Shown here: in pieces, positions 1 to 11,665 of the stretch | How positions within the stretch are numbered: position 1 is the stretch's first letter | How the letters are laid out: every line of letters begins with the position of its first letter | Assembly: GCA_018873225.1 (NCBI GenBank) | Contig: JAEILZ010000005.1 | Coordinates: 434,001-498,000 of the forward strand | DNA length: 64,000 nt | DNA from: [Phialemoniopsis] sp. UDSM-2020 | Taxonomy: Eukaryota; Ascomycota; Sordariomycetes; Thyridiales; Thyridiaceae | Direction of reading: 5' to 3' | Made by a program: the position numbers and the translations under genes | The notes under the pieces: generated by a model | The model's database searches: none | Told to the model about the DNA's origin: nothing | What the model saw: the letters and a program-made list of their open reading frames with translations, nothing else

Positions 1-1582
1 TCTGCAGAATCACACGGCACAGCATATTAAAACTTGTGCCTCGCGGACCAATAGACCTAATGAGTAGCTCTTCAATTGATGGCAAATATTAGGCGCATAT
101 GCTCCGCCGTCCATGTCACCTTCCCCGTGCTCTCAGACGAGCAGCAGATGAGTGGTCGATTCTTCCTGCCAAGAGTCAATGTGCCATTGACAAAATGCTG
201 ACAGCTTGTACCAAGACAAATTTTCGGAGAGGTGCAGCAGTAACTTTAGACGACGAGTGCATATGCCATTTCATGTACAGCCTTGCTTTGTCTTGATGAA
301 GGGTGTCATCTGCTTCTCTATAACATTAGCCTAAATGTCAAAACGTGAGTGGAGGCATTTCATGAGAGCACCCCCAGGGCCAAATTAGAGCTGCCGAGTG
401 TCACCGCCCTAGGTAGGGTAACCCCCAAGGGGGCCAGCCCCTTTTTGTAGAACATCCATTTCGTTTAGATGTCTTTCAGAATATAATATCTAGCCATTTA
501 AGTGGTGCTGTAGTTCGGACAGCTTTTAGGCTGTTTCTTTCCAACTGAGGTCGCCCAGGCACTTTGGTAGGGTATGCAGTGTGGAGCCCACTAGTGATAG
601 TGCTGCATATGTGCTAACCGCTCTAACAACACTCAACACTTGCAGCAAACACAAAATACCCGTGGACACTTCCAGGTTGCATCCCCATTTTCCAGACTTA
701 TTCTAGGTAAGGCAGATACTTCTGAAAATTATCAAGTAATCAGCTGAGAAGCGACCTATAAGAAGACCAGTGTCATCTGCTCTTGATCAGGACTAATCCT
801 AGCAGCTCTCCTTGTCAAACAACACATATGGCGTGTCTGTCTTTCAGCGACTTTTGCCCAAGGGTAACAGATCTTGGGGTCTTCAAGTCTGAATTGATTA
901 TTCCGCCTTTTGGTGACATACTTTATTAGTAAATGAGAGTCAGAATTTCAGGATCAAGTCGGTCATACAACACAACACTTTGTCTGTTTGAACCATAGCA
1001 CCTATGGCCCATCCGCCCTTATCAACATGCATGGCGTCGATCTGGCTGGGTCCGCTCTCCGTATCAGGCCAGTCCAGTCCTGGAGCTTGCTGGTTGAGTT
1101 TGGATAGCGGGTAAACCCACTCTTTCCCACCTATACGTGTCCCAAATCAGCGACTTTAATTAGTACACTGTTGCTATCAATCGCATCAATGGCGTTTGTT
1201 GGACGGTCTCGTTCGTCTTAGAGACAAATCTGAGAGGATACTTTTCCTTGTGCTACCCGACGAGTCGTGAACTTGAGGAGAGCTAACCACAGTACTCAGT
1301 TAATCGGAACTCAAATTTGCGGTACAATGAAATTCCACTACGCAAATTTATTCACCGGAATGCGTCTATGACCATGGGCAGAGAGCTCCGGGAAACTCAC
1401 CGAGCCTATCTACGTATTAGCGTCATCCTGATATGGCGCAAGTGCCGAGATCGGTCCACTACGCTCGACTAAGCTTACAAGGTAACCATGGACGACACTC
1501 TCGATCATCAACATCCTCTTAGCTCCTGACATCAAAGTATTTCCATCTCGGAAACCAAATTCCGTCCATTACACGGCGAAGC
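1..1582. other. intergenic, no gene seen
   Basis: No reading frame here resembles a known protein and all are short. A small inverted repeat (five C, AA, five G) lies at about 422-433. The last few hundred bases should hold the promoter of the D-amino-acid oxidase gene, but I see no clear TATA box. Confidence 0.6.
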
Positions 1583-2930
1583 ATGTCAGGCCCATCGAAG
1601 AGACTCGCCCTCCTGGGCTCGCAGATCAACAGCGGCACCCCCGCGATCGCCTCCGAAGGGCGGGGGCGCCGCTACGTCGTCCTCGGCGCCGGCGTCGTCG
1701 GCCTCTCCACCGCTCTCGAGCTCAAGCGCCGCCTGCCCGCCGCCGACGTGCTCGTCGTGGCAAAGTACTTCCCCGGCGACCGCTCCGTCGACTACTGCTC
1801 CCCCTGGGCGGGCGCGAACTGGCTTTCCGTCGCGACCGACAATGGGCCCCAGGAGAGCTGGGACGCCGAGACGTACCGGCGGTTCGAGCACATCGCTGAC
1901 TCGACTCCGGAGGCCGGCGTGCAGCGTATGGACATACGCGCCTTTTTTGACCGGCCGCGCGAGGACGCGGGTGTCGTGAGTCCCGCGACCGGGAAGATCT
2001 GGTATGACGGGCTCGTGGGTGGGTTGAAGCCTATCCCGCAGGCGGAGGTGCCCGAGGGGTCCGTCTTCGGCTTCGTGGCCGCATCGTTTGTGATCAATAC
2101 GCAGGCTTATTTGGCTTGGTTTGTCGATTTCTTTGAGTTTAACCTCGGATGGCAAGCAAGTGAAAGCTGACAACAGGTAAACAGGTTGAACACAGAGGCT
2201 CTGAAGGCCGGGATTGAGATGCGAAGAGCGGTGGTGGATGGTATTCGGACGCTCTTCAAAGAAATCAAGGCCGATGCGTATTTCAATTGCACTGGGCTCG
2301 GGTCGTACAGTCTCAAAGGGGTAGAAGACAAGACCATGTACCCGACTAAGGTGAGTTGAACAGGACAACGCTGTTCTGGAACTAGCAATGACAGTCTCTC
2401 TCAGGGCCAGGTAATGCTGGTGGAGACACCCAAGACGCCGCTCAAGACCATGTACTTCCGATCGCCGCGGCGCGTGGATAGCGATACGACGTATGTCTTT
2501 CCTCGGAACCCCAGTGGTGGAGTCATCCTTGGCGGTTGTAGGTTCGACAACGACTGGAGCGACAAGATCGATCCAGAGCTTGCCGAGGATATCAAGCGGA
2601 GGTGTTGTGCCCTTGCACCAGAGCTCGGCAAGCCAGAAGACTTGAAGGTTATCTACCATGCAGTCGGACTGAGACGTAGGCAACTCCTTATGAAGAACGA
2701 GACAATAGCGGTAGCTGACTTTCGCTGCAGCAAGTCGAAAAGGAGGCCCAAGAGTAGAACGAGAGCTGATCGATGGGACGCCGGTGATACACAACTACGG
2801 CGCTGGAGGCGCGGGTTATCAATCGTCATGGTAAGATCTGTCGAATTCACTGCTCGTGTTAAAAAGTCTAGCTAACGATGAGCAAAGGGGTACTGCCAAG
2901 CATGCTGTAGACCTTGGGGTGCAAGCATGA
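1583..2930 (+). CDS. D-amino-acid oxidase (FAD-dependent)
   Basis: Five exons are inferred: 1583-2118, 2185-2350, 2405-2675, 2731-2830 and 2888-2930, giving 371 residues. This matches the usual size of fungal D-amino-acid oxidases, which oxidise D-amino acids to 2-oxo acids, ammonia and peroxide. The N-terminal dinucleotide fold reads VVLGAGVVGLSTALEL, followed by the family motif CSPWAGANW. The C-terminal block has VGLRPSRKGG with the substrate-binding Arg, then HNYGAGGAGYQSSWG, which contacts FAD. Intron phases all close: the 2676-2730 intron rebuilds the P of GLRPSRK and the 2831-2887 intron rebuilds the W of SSWG. Fungal members usually end in a peroxisomal SKL-like tripeptide. This one ends in GVQA, so it may be cytosolic or use another signal. 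The family call is firm; the first intron boundary is the least certain. Confidence 0.92.
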
Positions 2931-3103
2931 AACCAATCAGAGATAACGTCGGCCGCGTCTGTCTATCGTTACACTGCATCCGCCCGAACCGAAAGCATCG
3001 TCCCAAGTCCCAATGAGCCGTCTAATTCTACCCGTACTCTTCTCCACGCAAGCGCTATGGTCAATAGAAATAGATAGACTGCAAGTCATACTAGCTAGCA
3101 GAA

Positions 3104-4826
3104 TCAGTCCTCTTCGTTGTCGTCATCTCTCTCGATGCTCGGTAGGATGTCCTCGTCCTCCCGCTTGTCTTCGCGTCGAAGCGGATTGACCAACGCACGG
3201 GCATGGCGCCGGGCGCGCTTGGTGATGCTGTCGAGATCGTTCTTCTTGATCTTGGCCGGTAGAGGGCCTTCGTCAAAGTGGCTGTGAAGCTCGATGCTGA
3301 AGGCCATGACGTACGGGCTGATCATCTCGTACTCGAGGGTGTAGATACCCTGCATCTGTAGGCCGCGGAGCAACCAATAAAACTCAAGTGACTTGATTCC
3401 CGTCTCCTTCACGACGTTTGGGAATAGTTCCTGCAAGCAGCGTGTTAATTCAGCCGATAGAGAGAAAGGTCTAGCCAGTCCTCCTACCCACCTTGAGATC
3501 CCCGTGAAGTTCCTCACACAGCTCCCGACTCATCTCACCATAGGGAATGCGTAGTGCAGCGCCTAGCAGACTGCTAGTCTGGACGAACTGTTCTTTATCA
3601 AGATCCTCCAAGATTGTTGCGCATTGGTTCAAGACCGGGAGGGCGCCGCGTTTCTCCAGGTGTTCAGCCAAGCGAACAATGCGTGCGACGAGCTCCGAGG
3701 TCGGCTTCTCCTGAGGGACAGAGACCGGCCCCGCAGGAGTCTTGGTCGTTCGGGGCGCAGCGGGCTTCATGGCCGCCTTTGGTGTGACTTTGCGCCGCTT
3801 GGCCTGGTGGCTCTCCGTTGTGGCATTCGTGTTTTGTCCAAGCGCACCATCGACTTGCTGGATAACCTGACGGGCAGGGATTGCACTCTGATGCACTGGG
3901 GTCTTGTCTACAACGGCGTTGCGCATAGCCAACATGGGTTCCGAACTGGGTGCAGGAATCACGCTCTTCCGGAATTCTTCCAAACTAGCCGGTGACGACG
4001 GTGAGGGAAGCTGAGCTTGAGGAGACTTCGCGATGCTGTTTGGCGTCGGCTGATTTAGATTGGGGAGCGGTGAAAGAGGCGGAAGAGGCGGCGGCTGCTG
4101 GAACAGCGCTGGATCGATGAGTGCCGTGGGTGCCCGGTGTCCTCGGGGTGCCACTTCCTCTGCGCCCGCCTGACCTTCAACATCGTGCTCTTCGGCAACA
4201 GCGACATGCAAGAGATTGAAACCAGGCACTGGCTCTTGAGCAACAGGGGGAGCACCTGCGTTGACGACCTTCCAAAAAGCACGAATCTTGTCAAGACAAC
4301 TACTCCGACGACCTTTCTTCGACGGAGAGCGCTCGTCCAAGAACGGTCGGAACAGAAAGACGTCCTCGATGAAAACATGATGACCCTCGCAGATGCCAGT
4401 CTCGTTGCTCGGGTTGGCAAGCACAAAGAGCCTGACGAAAGTACCGGCCACTCTAGCCACCACACGCAGGGCTTGCGGGTCGCATGCCAGGACGTTCAGC
4501 TGGTCCGCCTCCATGGACGCGATCGAGCCCTTGAACAGCTTGGCCGTGTCGTCGCCTACGGCGTTGCCGTCGAGGGCGTCCATGACGGCGGGGCTGGGCT
4601 GCATGCCCACCCAGAGGCACTCATTCGAGATCGGGAAGCCTTGGAGTTCGGACTGGTTTGGCTCAACGGGAGGACAGATGCGGTGGTATGCTTCGGAGGC
4701 GGGCTTCAGAATCTTGAATTTTGATGCGTGGAGGGTCAAGCCAGAGGTGAGTTGGGGAGGTAGGCGGTGGTCGTAAGCGCGGCGGTCAAGCCTGAAAGCG
4801 TATCGATCGAGCAAAGTCATATCCAT
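3104..4826 (-). CDS. unknown protein, probably nuclear
   Basis: Two exons (4826-3492 and 3430-3104, intron phase 0) give 553 residues. I do not recognise the family. The N-terminal third, about residues 1-190, looks globular and opens with a tyrosine- and arginine-rich stretch. The middle, about 200-350, is low-complexity, rich in Pro, Ser, Gln and Ala. It contains a basic cluster AKRRKVTPK near residue 342 that resembles a nuclear localisation signal. The C-terminal 150 residues look alpha-helical and end in a strongly acidic tail (RDDDNEED). The long coherent frame and clean splice junction argue for a real gene. A chromatin or transcription role is possible but is only inferred from the basic cluster and acidic tail. 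Confidence 0.75.
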
Positions 4827-6429
4827 GCTGGCGATGGCGTCTATGCTGTTGCGTTGGATGTGGGCAAAATGGTGAAAAGAGAGGTGGGTGGAGGAGGTCT
4901 CAATAGCGTCTCGTGGTGTCGAAGATAGGATAAGACGACGTCAAAAAGTGAAGAGACTGTAGCGGAATGGGCATCGAATGGAGGTATGTCAAGGAGAGAG
5001 GCGGTGGGCTGAAGTGGATCGTGATAGAAAACCGATGAATGAAACGGCTAGGTCGTGAATGGATGACTTGTGAGACAAGAATATTGGAAGAGCCAGTACA
5101 TGCGACTGTGCTGGTCGCGAGAAGGCCGAAGATTAATGCATCAAGCGGTTGTTGGCAGGAATCAGGAAGAATGTCGAGCCCAATCGACTTCAGGTCGAAG
5201 TTCTTGAGCCCGGATCATGAAACGGTCATCATCTGGTGAATGTCGGGTGATTTGAACTTGATGTGAAGTTCTGCTCACTTTCTCATTCTGCTCGATGATT
5301 GTGTTGTGATATCATTTTACTGTGATGGACTGTGACTGATGACTGGGAAAGATTCCAAGTCTTTCAGATCGATGTCCTCGCTTCGACCTTGGTTGCAACT
5401 TCAGCACATAGAAACAAGGCAACAATCCGACCTTGGAACCTCATCTCCTTGAGTGCCTAAAGTCAGAGTCGCTTCCTTTGCCGGGGACAAAAGTCTATAA
5501 GTGAACTACGTAGCCTGCAGCCTGTGCTTTCGATCCTTCTGCCGGCTATCGACTTTGGGTGGCGGGCTATCCCACTACCTAGATTCATATAGATCATTGC
5601 CTCGAAATGATATGTCCTCGAACCTGCCCACCTCTTTGGCATCGATTCCCTGAACAAAATCGGACATCATTCGTGAGAAAACCTAGTTCAACGACAGCGC
5701 AGATGTTTTTCAGTATCACGAAACGAAGAAACAGTAATCTCGGCACAACGATGCAAAAGCTTCCATAATTTTTCAGATCCTAGAACGGACGAAAATGCTG
5801 GCTTATGGCGCCCAAGAAAACCGAATTTGTTCAAATTGTGACCTGATTGCCGCCAAGTTCCTGAATGAGCCCTGTCATCATGAACGGGTGATGGTAATGT
5901 CAGTTGGAGAGCTGAACCAGCCGTCATCTCAAGCGAATGAGGTCTTAGCACACGTGCTGTGACCCTATTTATTGTGCGTTTCGTGCGACCTCGGCAGCGA
6001 CGCCTGTTGCCGAAAACATGGTCAAACGTGGGGGAACAGTCCATAAATGGTGGCATGACCGCGTTACAGAAGACGAGTTGCATCAAATGTGGCTTGCACC
6101 CACAGGCCATCAGCGATTTGACAGGTCCGCTAACGAGAACCATGCATGCCGGCCCGGACGGCTGCATCGGAATTGGGAAGAAAGGACCAGGATTGGGCCA
6201 GGGTTGAGCAAGATTGAGCAAATCACCTTCGACTTCTAGAAGGTGACAGGGAACAGGATGCATGGACCCCTCGCCCGCCCAAATTGTTGGCGAGCTGCAC
6301 GGGGGGAGCCGACTTCCACCGGATCCTCGCATTGCCAGATTTCTCCCCCTCCCTGCCTCCTTTTGGCTCCAGTCCGTTGTGCAGTAGATTCCCAGAACTC
6401 GAGACGGCAAACCTAATTTCAACGTCAAG
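4827..6429. other. intergenic between two divergent genes
   Basis: This 1.6 kb stretch should carry the promoters of the leftward unknown gene and the rightward methyltransferase. A 246-codon open frame on the minus strand (5688-6428) has no family resemblance, no splice logic and overlaps the methyltransferase promoter, so I treat it as chance. I see nothing else. Confidence 0.5.
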
Positions 6430-7942
6430 ATGGGCGCAGCTATTGATTTGGGCGGTGGCGCATCGCCAGAGGCAGCATCACCAGAGACCCGACCTGCCGA
6501 TGCGCAAATAGTTGCCGACGACGATCATGATTCGTCCATTGGCGAGGTAGGTAGTGGACGCGACGGCGGGCGAGAGACTCGGTACCCGACATGCTGAGAC
6601 TTGGAAAACAGGAAGATTTGGATAATGAGCTCTCGGTATCATCTCTGAGGTCGAGCATCCTCAGCTATCAAATGGAAAATGGGTACGGCTATCACGGTCT
6701 CAACAAGGGAAGTCAGTATTCCCGTGATTCGCTTTAGACTTCCGTACGAATCAATGGCTGAATGATGAGTGCGTCGCAGAGTACATCATGCCCACAGATG
6801 AGGTGAGTCATTGGTGTTTCATCCGATCTCTCGAACGAGTGTTGACCATCAGACAGGGTGAACAAAACCGGCTTGACCTGCAGAACCACCATTTTGTCTT
6901 GACCTTTGAAGGGAAGCAGTACTTTGCCCCTGGGGCAGACACCGCTAAGAGAGTCATGGATGCTGGAACTGGAACGGGTATCTGGGCCATTGACTTCGGT
7001 AGGCATACCTCCTATGGTTAAGGTAAGAGAGGCTGCTAATTAAAGTCGCAGCCGATGCTCATCCACACGCCGAGGTAAGCATCGCATGCATCTAGGCGAG
7101 CAATGAGCTCATTATTGGTCAGGTCGTTGGTGTCGATGTTGCACCCATCCAGCCATCATTGTAAGTGTACTCCAACAAAGCCTGCTGTGTCTTCATCGGT
7201 CACTCATAGGAAGCCCAGCGTTCCGCCCAACTGCAAGTTCGAGATTGATGATCTTGACAAAGAGTGGACTTGGTCTTTCAAGTGGGATTACATCTTCACT
7301 CGGACCATGAATGCGGCTTTCGCAGACTGGGAGGTTTATTGTAAGAAGGCATTTGAGTAAGTTTAGCTCCGATACTTTCATCAGAGAATGTGTGTGCTTA
7401 GACTTTCCTGCTCATAACAGTAATTTGGAAGCCGGCGGCTGGCTAGAGATCATCGACGCCATTTATCCCATCTCTTGCGACGACGGCACACTCAAACCGG
7501 ACTCGCCGCTGCAGCAATGGAATGACCTCCTCATCAAGGGAGCGGAAGCGCTCGGCCGTCCCATCACCGAGCCCCAGCACCACAAACAGCGCGTGCTCGA
7601 CGCAGGATTCGTCAATGTCGAGGAGAAGAGGTATCGCTGGCCGACGAACCGGTGGCCCAAAGACAAGAACCTCAAAGAGGTCGGCTTGTGGACGCTAGCC
7701 AATGTGGAGGGTAATCTTGAGCATGTGAGCATGGCCCTCCTTGCACGAGGGGCAGGCATGTCCCGAGAAGAGATATTGTCCTTCCTGGCTGGCGTGAGAA
7801 AAGACTTGCGGAATCCCAGGATTCACGCCTACTGGTCTATGTGAGTTGGTCTCCTGGTGTGACCTGCGATCGTTTCGCTGACAATTCTTTTAGCACTGTG
7901 GTTTATGGCCAAAAGCCGGCGGCAGCGGCCGGGTCTGCATAA
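6430..7942 (+). CDS. LaeA-like SAM-dependent methyltransferase
   Basis: Nine exons (6430-6546, 6612-6711, 6780-6802, 6857-6998, 7052-7074, 7123-7160, 7210-7356, 7421-7840, 7894-7942) give 352 residues. An acidic, low-complexity N-terminus rich in Asp and Ala precedes the family's QMENGYGYH segment. A QNRLDLQNHHF block comes next, then the SAM-binding motif I DAGTGTGIWAIDFA near residue 114. Downstream motifs include VVGVDVAPIQPS, FTRTMNAAF and FDNLEAGGWLEI. This is the order seen in fungal LaeA/TAM-domain proteins. LaeA itself is a nuclear regulator of secondary metabolism; most paralogues, probably including this one, have unknown substrates. The exons are very short but every intron has GT-AG ends and a consistent phase. 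Confidence 0.9.
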
Positions 7943-7988
7943 GGGATGCCTTTGGAAGAAATTCAATTGAGATTATTCCGATCACGCT

Positions 7989-9455
7989 TCAGATCAAACT
8001 CCAGACTTTATCCAAGTTCTGCGCCACATCCATAGAACTCTTGAGAACATCGCGCTCGGCGCCTGTCAACTCCACCGCCGGCTTCCCGTCCATACATGAC
8101 ATGTCCTGCTTGCTCGCCCCCTTGTGCCACGTCCCATCCACCATCCAGTGAGTCGGAACCTCGAATGTGGTCGGCTGTATCATTTTGTTCTTGGGCAAAC
8201 CCCCGTTGTACCAGATCAGTCTGTCATTCTCATCCAGGTGCGCAATGACGAAGCTGCAGATTTTGTTGACGTCAGGATTGCCAGCTTCCTGGCCCTGAGC
8301 CCAGCCGACCACAGCAGCGTAGTGCTCCTCAAAGCTATAAGCGGCACCCGCCATCTCCAATCCGAGCCACCAGCTCTCCTTGTCACCGTACATGATTTTG
8401 TACGTCACGTCGTCGCGCACGGCCTTAGTGTTCTGCCACGCCACGTGCAGGAGCCCAAAGAGCACGTCCAGGCGGCCCTTGTTGAGGACCACCACGCCTG
8501 AGTCGGCCTCCTCGGCGTACCTTTGCGTCCAGACGAGCGACTTGTTCAGGGTCGGGCTCGGTTCTTTAATCTGTGAGTGCCACCACTTGTGGCGGCTCGG
8601 GAAAGCGCCTTGCCACAGCAGACGGTCGTGGTACATCAGCGCGCCGGTCTCGATGTAGCTCTTTTGCGCAAGGAGCGCGTCGGGGGGCTGCACAAAGACG
8701 GCATCGGCGTCGAGGACGATTGCTTCTCTGAATTTGCTGCCCAGCGCTGCAAAGGCCTTGATGGCCCAGCCTCCGGTGGCAAGTTTCAAGGTCCTGTCGT
8801 CGAAGCGGGTAAGGATGTTAACAAACTCTATCTCGCCTCCCTTCTCACGGCCGAGCTCGGCAAGGATCTCTCGCTGCGCTGCAGGCAGGTCTTTGTCCCC
8901 TGCATAGAAAACTTCTATCGGCAGTAGGGACCGGAGGGTCTGCCGAAGGCTCGAGACCAGGTGGCAGGCATGGCGAAAGGTCTTGGTGCCAGTCGGGATG
9001 ACAAGACCTCTATCGGTCGTGAAGCTTCCTCGCAAAGCAGCGAGAGGGGTTGTCTCATTCCCTGGACGGACCAGAAATGGGAACTGTGCTCCGATGACAG
9101 TCTCAATCGCATCCCAGATACCTTCCCGATCAGCATCGCTGACGGACGAAGTGTTGGCTAGCTCGACCCATTTCCTGATAATCTGCAAGCGCGATCCCAT
9201 CGGCCCAAATGTGTTGTCGTATGGTGCTTGCGGCAGCCAGTCGGCGAAATATTGCGCCGTGTCAGAGATGGTCGAGACCTGAGTCGCGCCTCCTGCATGT
9301 TGATCAACCCTGGAGGTGGAAGCCTGGGATCCAGCCCAGCTCCGAGCCCCAAAGAGTTGTCGATGGTAAGCGAAGATGAACCATATTATCGTGGCTACGA
9401 TGAAGATGGTTGGGACCGGCCCTCTCGTCGAATACGTCGGCGGTCGAAAGCCCAT
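7989..9455 (-). CDS. alpha-1,3-mannosyltransferase-like (GT71/MNN1 family)
   Basis: A single exon of 488 residues. The first in-frame ATG is at 9455; the open frame extends upstream only through non-ATG codons. The protein is a type II Golgi enzyme by layout: a short cytosolic N-terminus, one hydrophobic anchor at about residues 14-31 (VPTIFIVATIIWFIFAY), then a lumenal catalytic domain. The domain carries the family signature FDDRTLKLATGGWAIKAFA and the DxD metal site in IVLDADAVFVQPP near residue 248. A later stretch, YAEEADSGVVVLNKGR, also fits GT71. Members extend N- or O-linked mannans on secreted proteins. The 3' end lies only about 45 bp from the convergent methyltransferase gene, so the two 3' UTRs probably overlap. 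Confidence 0.88.
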   Translation of the reverse strand: MGFRPPTYSTRGPVPTIFIVATIIWFIFAYHRQLFGARSWAGSQASTSRVDQHAGGATQVSTISDTAQYFADWLPQAPYDNTFGPMGSRLQIIRKWVELANTSSVSDADREGIWDAIETVIGAQFPFLVRPGNETTPLAALRGSFTTDRGLVIPTGTKTFRHACHLVSSLRQTLRSLLPIEVFYAGDKDLPAAQREILAELGREKGGEIEFVNILTRFDDRTLKLATGGWAIKAFAALGSKFREAIVLDADAVFVQPPDALLAQKSYIETGALMYHDRLLWQGAFPSRHKWWHSQIKEPSPTLNKSLVWTQRYAEEADSGVVVLNKGRLDVLFGLLHVAWQNTKAVRDDVTYKIMYGDKESWWLGLEMAGAAYSFEEHYAAVVGWAQGQEAGNPDVNKICSFVIAHLDENDRLIWYNGGLPKNKMIQPTTFEVPTHWMVDGTWHKGASKQDMSCMDGKPAVELTGAERDVLKSSMDVAQNLDKVWSLI

Positions 9456-10961
9456 GTTATGAACCGGAGGATGGCAAATCGTGGGAGGAGGGAGCAAACA
9501 TGCTTGGGACCGGTCGACCGTCGCTTGTCCAAGGTTTATGGCTATCCTGGCCGGAATCACTCCCAAGATAGTCTCAGCAAGTAAATGACAAAAGAAGAAA
9601 TATCCGGACCCCTGGCATGGCTTCCCGGTGCGGGAACCTTTCTTTTTAGAACTCCCGCGAGAGACCTGCTGCAGGGCGACGCAACCTATCAGCGGCGTCT
9701 TTCCTATCTCAGTCTAAGCACTGTAGCTTGGTATGGATGAACAACGTGTCTTACGACTCAGGTGTTGATCTAATGCTCGAAGTAACTACCGGCAGCCCCA
9801 CAGGTATTGGCTTCGCCCTGATCGTTACAGGGCACCGACCCCCATGAAGGATCTGCGAGCTTGTGTCTATCGACTGCTTCATTGGGAAGAAGAGTCTAAG
9901 TTTATTCATAGAAGTCATCCTTTGCCAAAAATTATCTCCCAACATAGACAACATCAACAGCCTTTGAACAGAATAAACATCCGCGAGCAAGAGAAAGGAT
10001 TCTGCCTTTGGCTACTTTGCTATGAAATGCAGGCCTAGACCGGCCTCCATCTGACGTACGCCTACCCACCCACCATGCCAAGGGGGGTCAGTCCGCAGCA
10101 GATATTCCTGGCGCTATTGGCGTCGATTGCAGCGACCGTAAGCCGCATCAGGCAGCCTGGCACCTGAGCCGCGACCCTAGAGTCAGAGACTGACACAAGC
10201 GTGGGCCACTGCCGCGAGCTGAAAAGCTTGATTTGCAGGGCTGTTCCCTGGGCCGCGCGGCATGCAATCTCCACTGCCGACCCCATCGCCCGGGTCGCGT
10301 TGGAATGCTTGATGAGCGATTTGCACAATATTTTGGTTATTCGAGAACAGCACTGCTGCAATAAGCGAGGTTAAGAAAGCAGTCCTTTCGCTGATCCTTT
10401 ATTGGTGTTTTCTTCATCTCCAGCTTAATCCCTCGCAAGGGATCTCACCTCGTACAGGAATGCCTAGAAGGCGCCACAGAGCTGAAAACAATGAATTGAT
10501 GAAATGCTGCAGGTCAAAGCGGCGATCTAAATTAGACTCACCACACCGTCAACTCAATGAACCCGGGAAAATGCCTCCTTGGCCCCAGAACACTCGCCTA
10601 GATCAGTGTTGCATCTCGTTAGGCGGGATAGCTGATCAGGGACACACTGCCAGTCTCCTGGGAATACTTGCACTATCCACCGAAGCTAGCAGCGAAATCA
10701 GTCTTAGCTAGGTGTCAAACAAAGCCCAGCCTACCAAAGCACTGCTACCCGTTTAAAGTGAGGTGACGATATGTTCTTGTTCCTGTCGTAATGGCCTTCG
10801 AAGATGCAAAACCACTTCAGACATACCATATCGAGCCGGCCCCTGGGGCCGCCCAAGTGAATCCTAATTGTTCATTTAGACCGGCCGCTCCCAAAGGCCT
10901 AATCTCCTTGCAAGCGGACTGGTCTTGATAGAGTATGCTAAGGACTGGTTTGTCATCAACC
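9456..10961. other. intergenic, no gene seen
   Basis: The first part should contain the promoter of the leftward mannosyltransferase. A minus-strand open frame of 99 codons at 10062-10361 and a plus-strand one of 83 codons at 10460-10711 show no recognisable domain. I see no transposon remnants. Confidence 0.5.
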
Positions 10962-11034
10962 GCCCGAATGGCGCAATTGGCAGCGCGTCTCACTAGTAAT
11001 GAGGAGGTCCACAGTTCAAATCTGTGTTCGGGCA
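10962..11034 (+). tRNA. tRNA-Thr (anticodon AGU)
   Basis: The 73-base gene folds into a full cloverleaf. The acceptor stem pairs GCCCGAA with TTCGGGC and is followed by discriminator A. The D arm is GCGC/GCGC, the anticodon stem TCTCA/TGAGG (one T-G pair), and the T arm CACAG/CTGTG with loop TTCAAAT. The anticodon loop CTAGTAA places AGT at 10995-10997, which reads ACU threonine codons after A34 is modified to inosine. There is no intron and no encoded CCA, as normal for eukaryotes. Several T-runs from about 11057 onward can serve as the RNA polymerase III stop. Confidence 0.93.
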
Positions 11035-11665
11035 ACATCATGAAACGAAAATTTCATTTTTGCATTTTCTTTTGCTTCTTTGACACTCTCAATCTTTTTT
11101 TCTTGTTTGATTCTAGTTATGACCCAGGCCCCCTTTCCATGAGTTCTGCATCGTCTTGCTTCATATCGCTGGAGGGTCGCACCCTTGAGATAAATCTCAA
11201 AGGTGAGTGAGTGGTTTGGCATCGTACGCGCGGCACTGCTTTGAGACAATAAGGACAGTCTCGAAACCCTGAGGAAATGAATACAAATCATATTCTCGAC
11301 TTTATGCGCCGGGTACGGAAGTGCACATTTTGACATGGTTTGGTCCATTGTATGGCGTAGTAGACATTCTAGAACGAATATGAATGGAACAATTGAAACA
11401 AACGAGAAGACTTTCACTAGCAAGAACTCTCGCGTGACCGCCCTTCATTTGCCGTCCAGTCTGGTATTGCATTATCTCACGAGGAAACTAAGCTATCCAT
11501 TGGAACCTCTTCATCAGAGCAGTCCGGTAGCAGAATAGTGCGATGTAACTTCGAGTTGGCATAAGCCGACGCGAACCCAAACCTGATATGTCGTTTCGCA
11601 CCTCTGATTCCTACCCTGCATGTTACTAGCACTACTTCAGTCTTGTTCAGTCCATCTCGGTTCGA
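11035..11665. other. intergenic, no gene seen
   Basis: Contains the T-rich RNA polymerase III termination region of the tRNA and the 3' flank of the cyclase gene. The short open frames have no resemblance to known proteins. Confidence 0.5.

Noticed and set aside
422..433. CCCCC-AA-GGGGG inverted repeat as a transposon end
   Set aside because: Too short, with no partner copy, target duplication or transposase nearby.
1586..2794. 402-codon open frame antisense to D-amino-acid oxidase
   Set aside because: It exists because the GC-rich sense gene avoids stops on the other strand; it has no domain resemblance and the sense strand is clearly coding.
5688..6428. 246-codon minus-strand frame
   Set aside because: No family features, unusual composition, and it covers the promoter of the methyltransferase gene.
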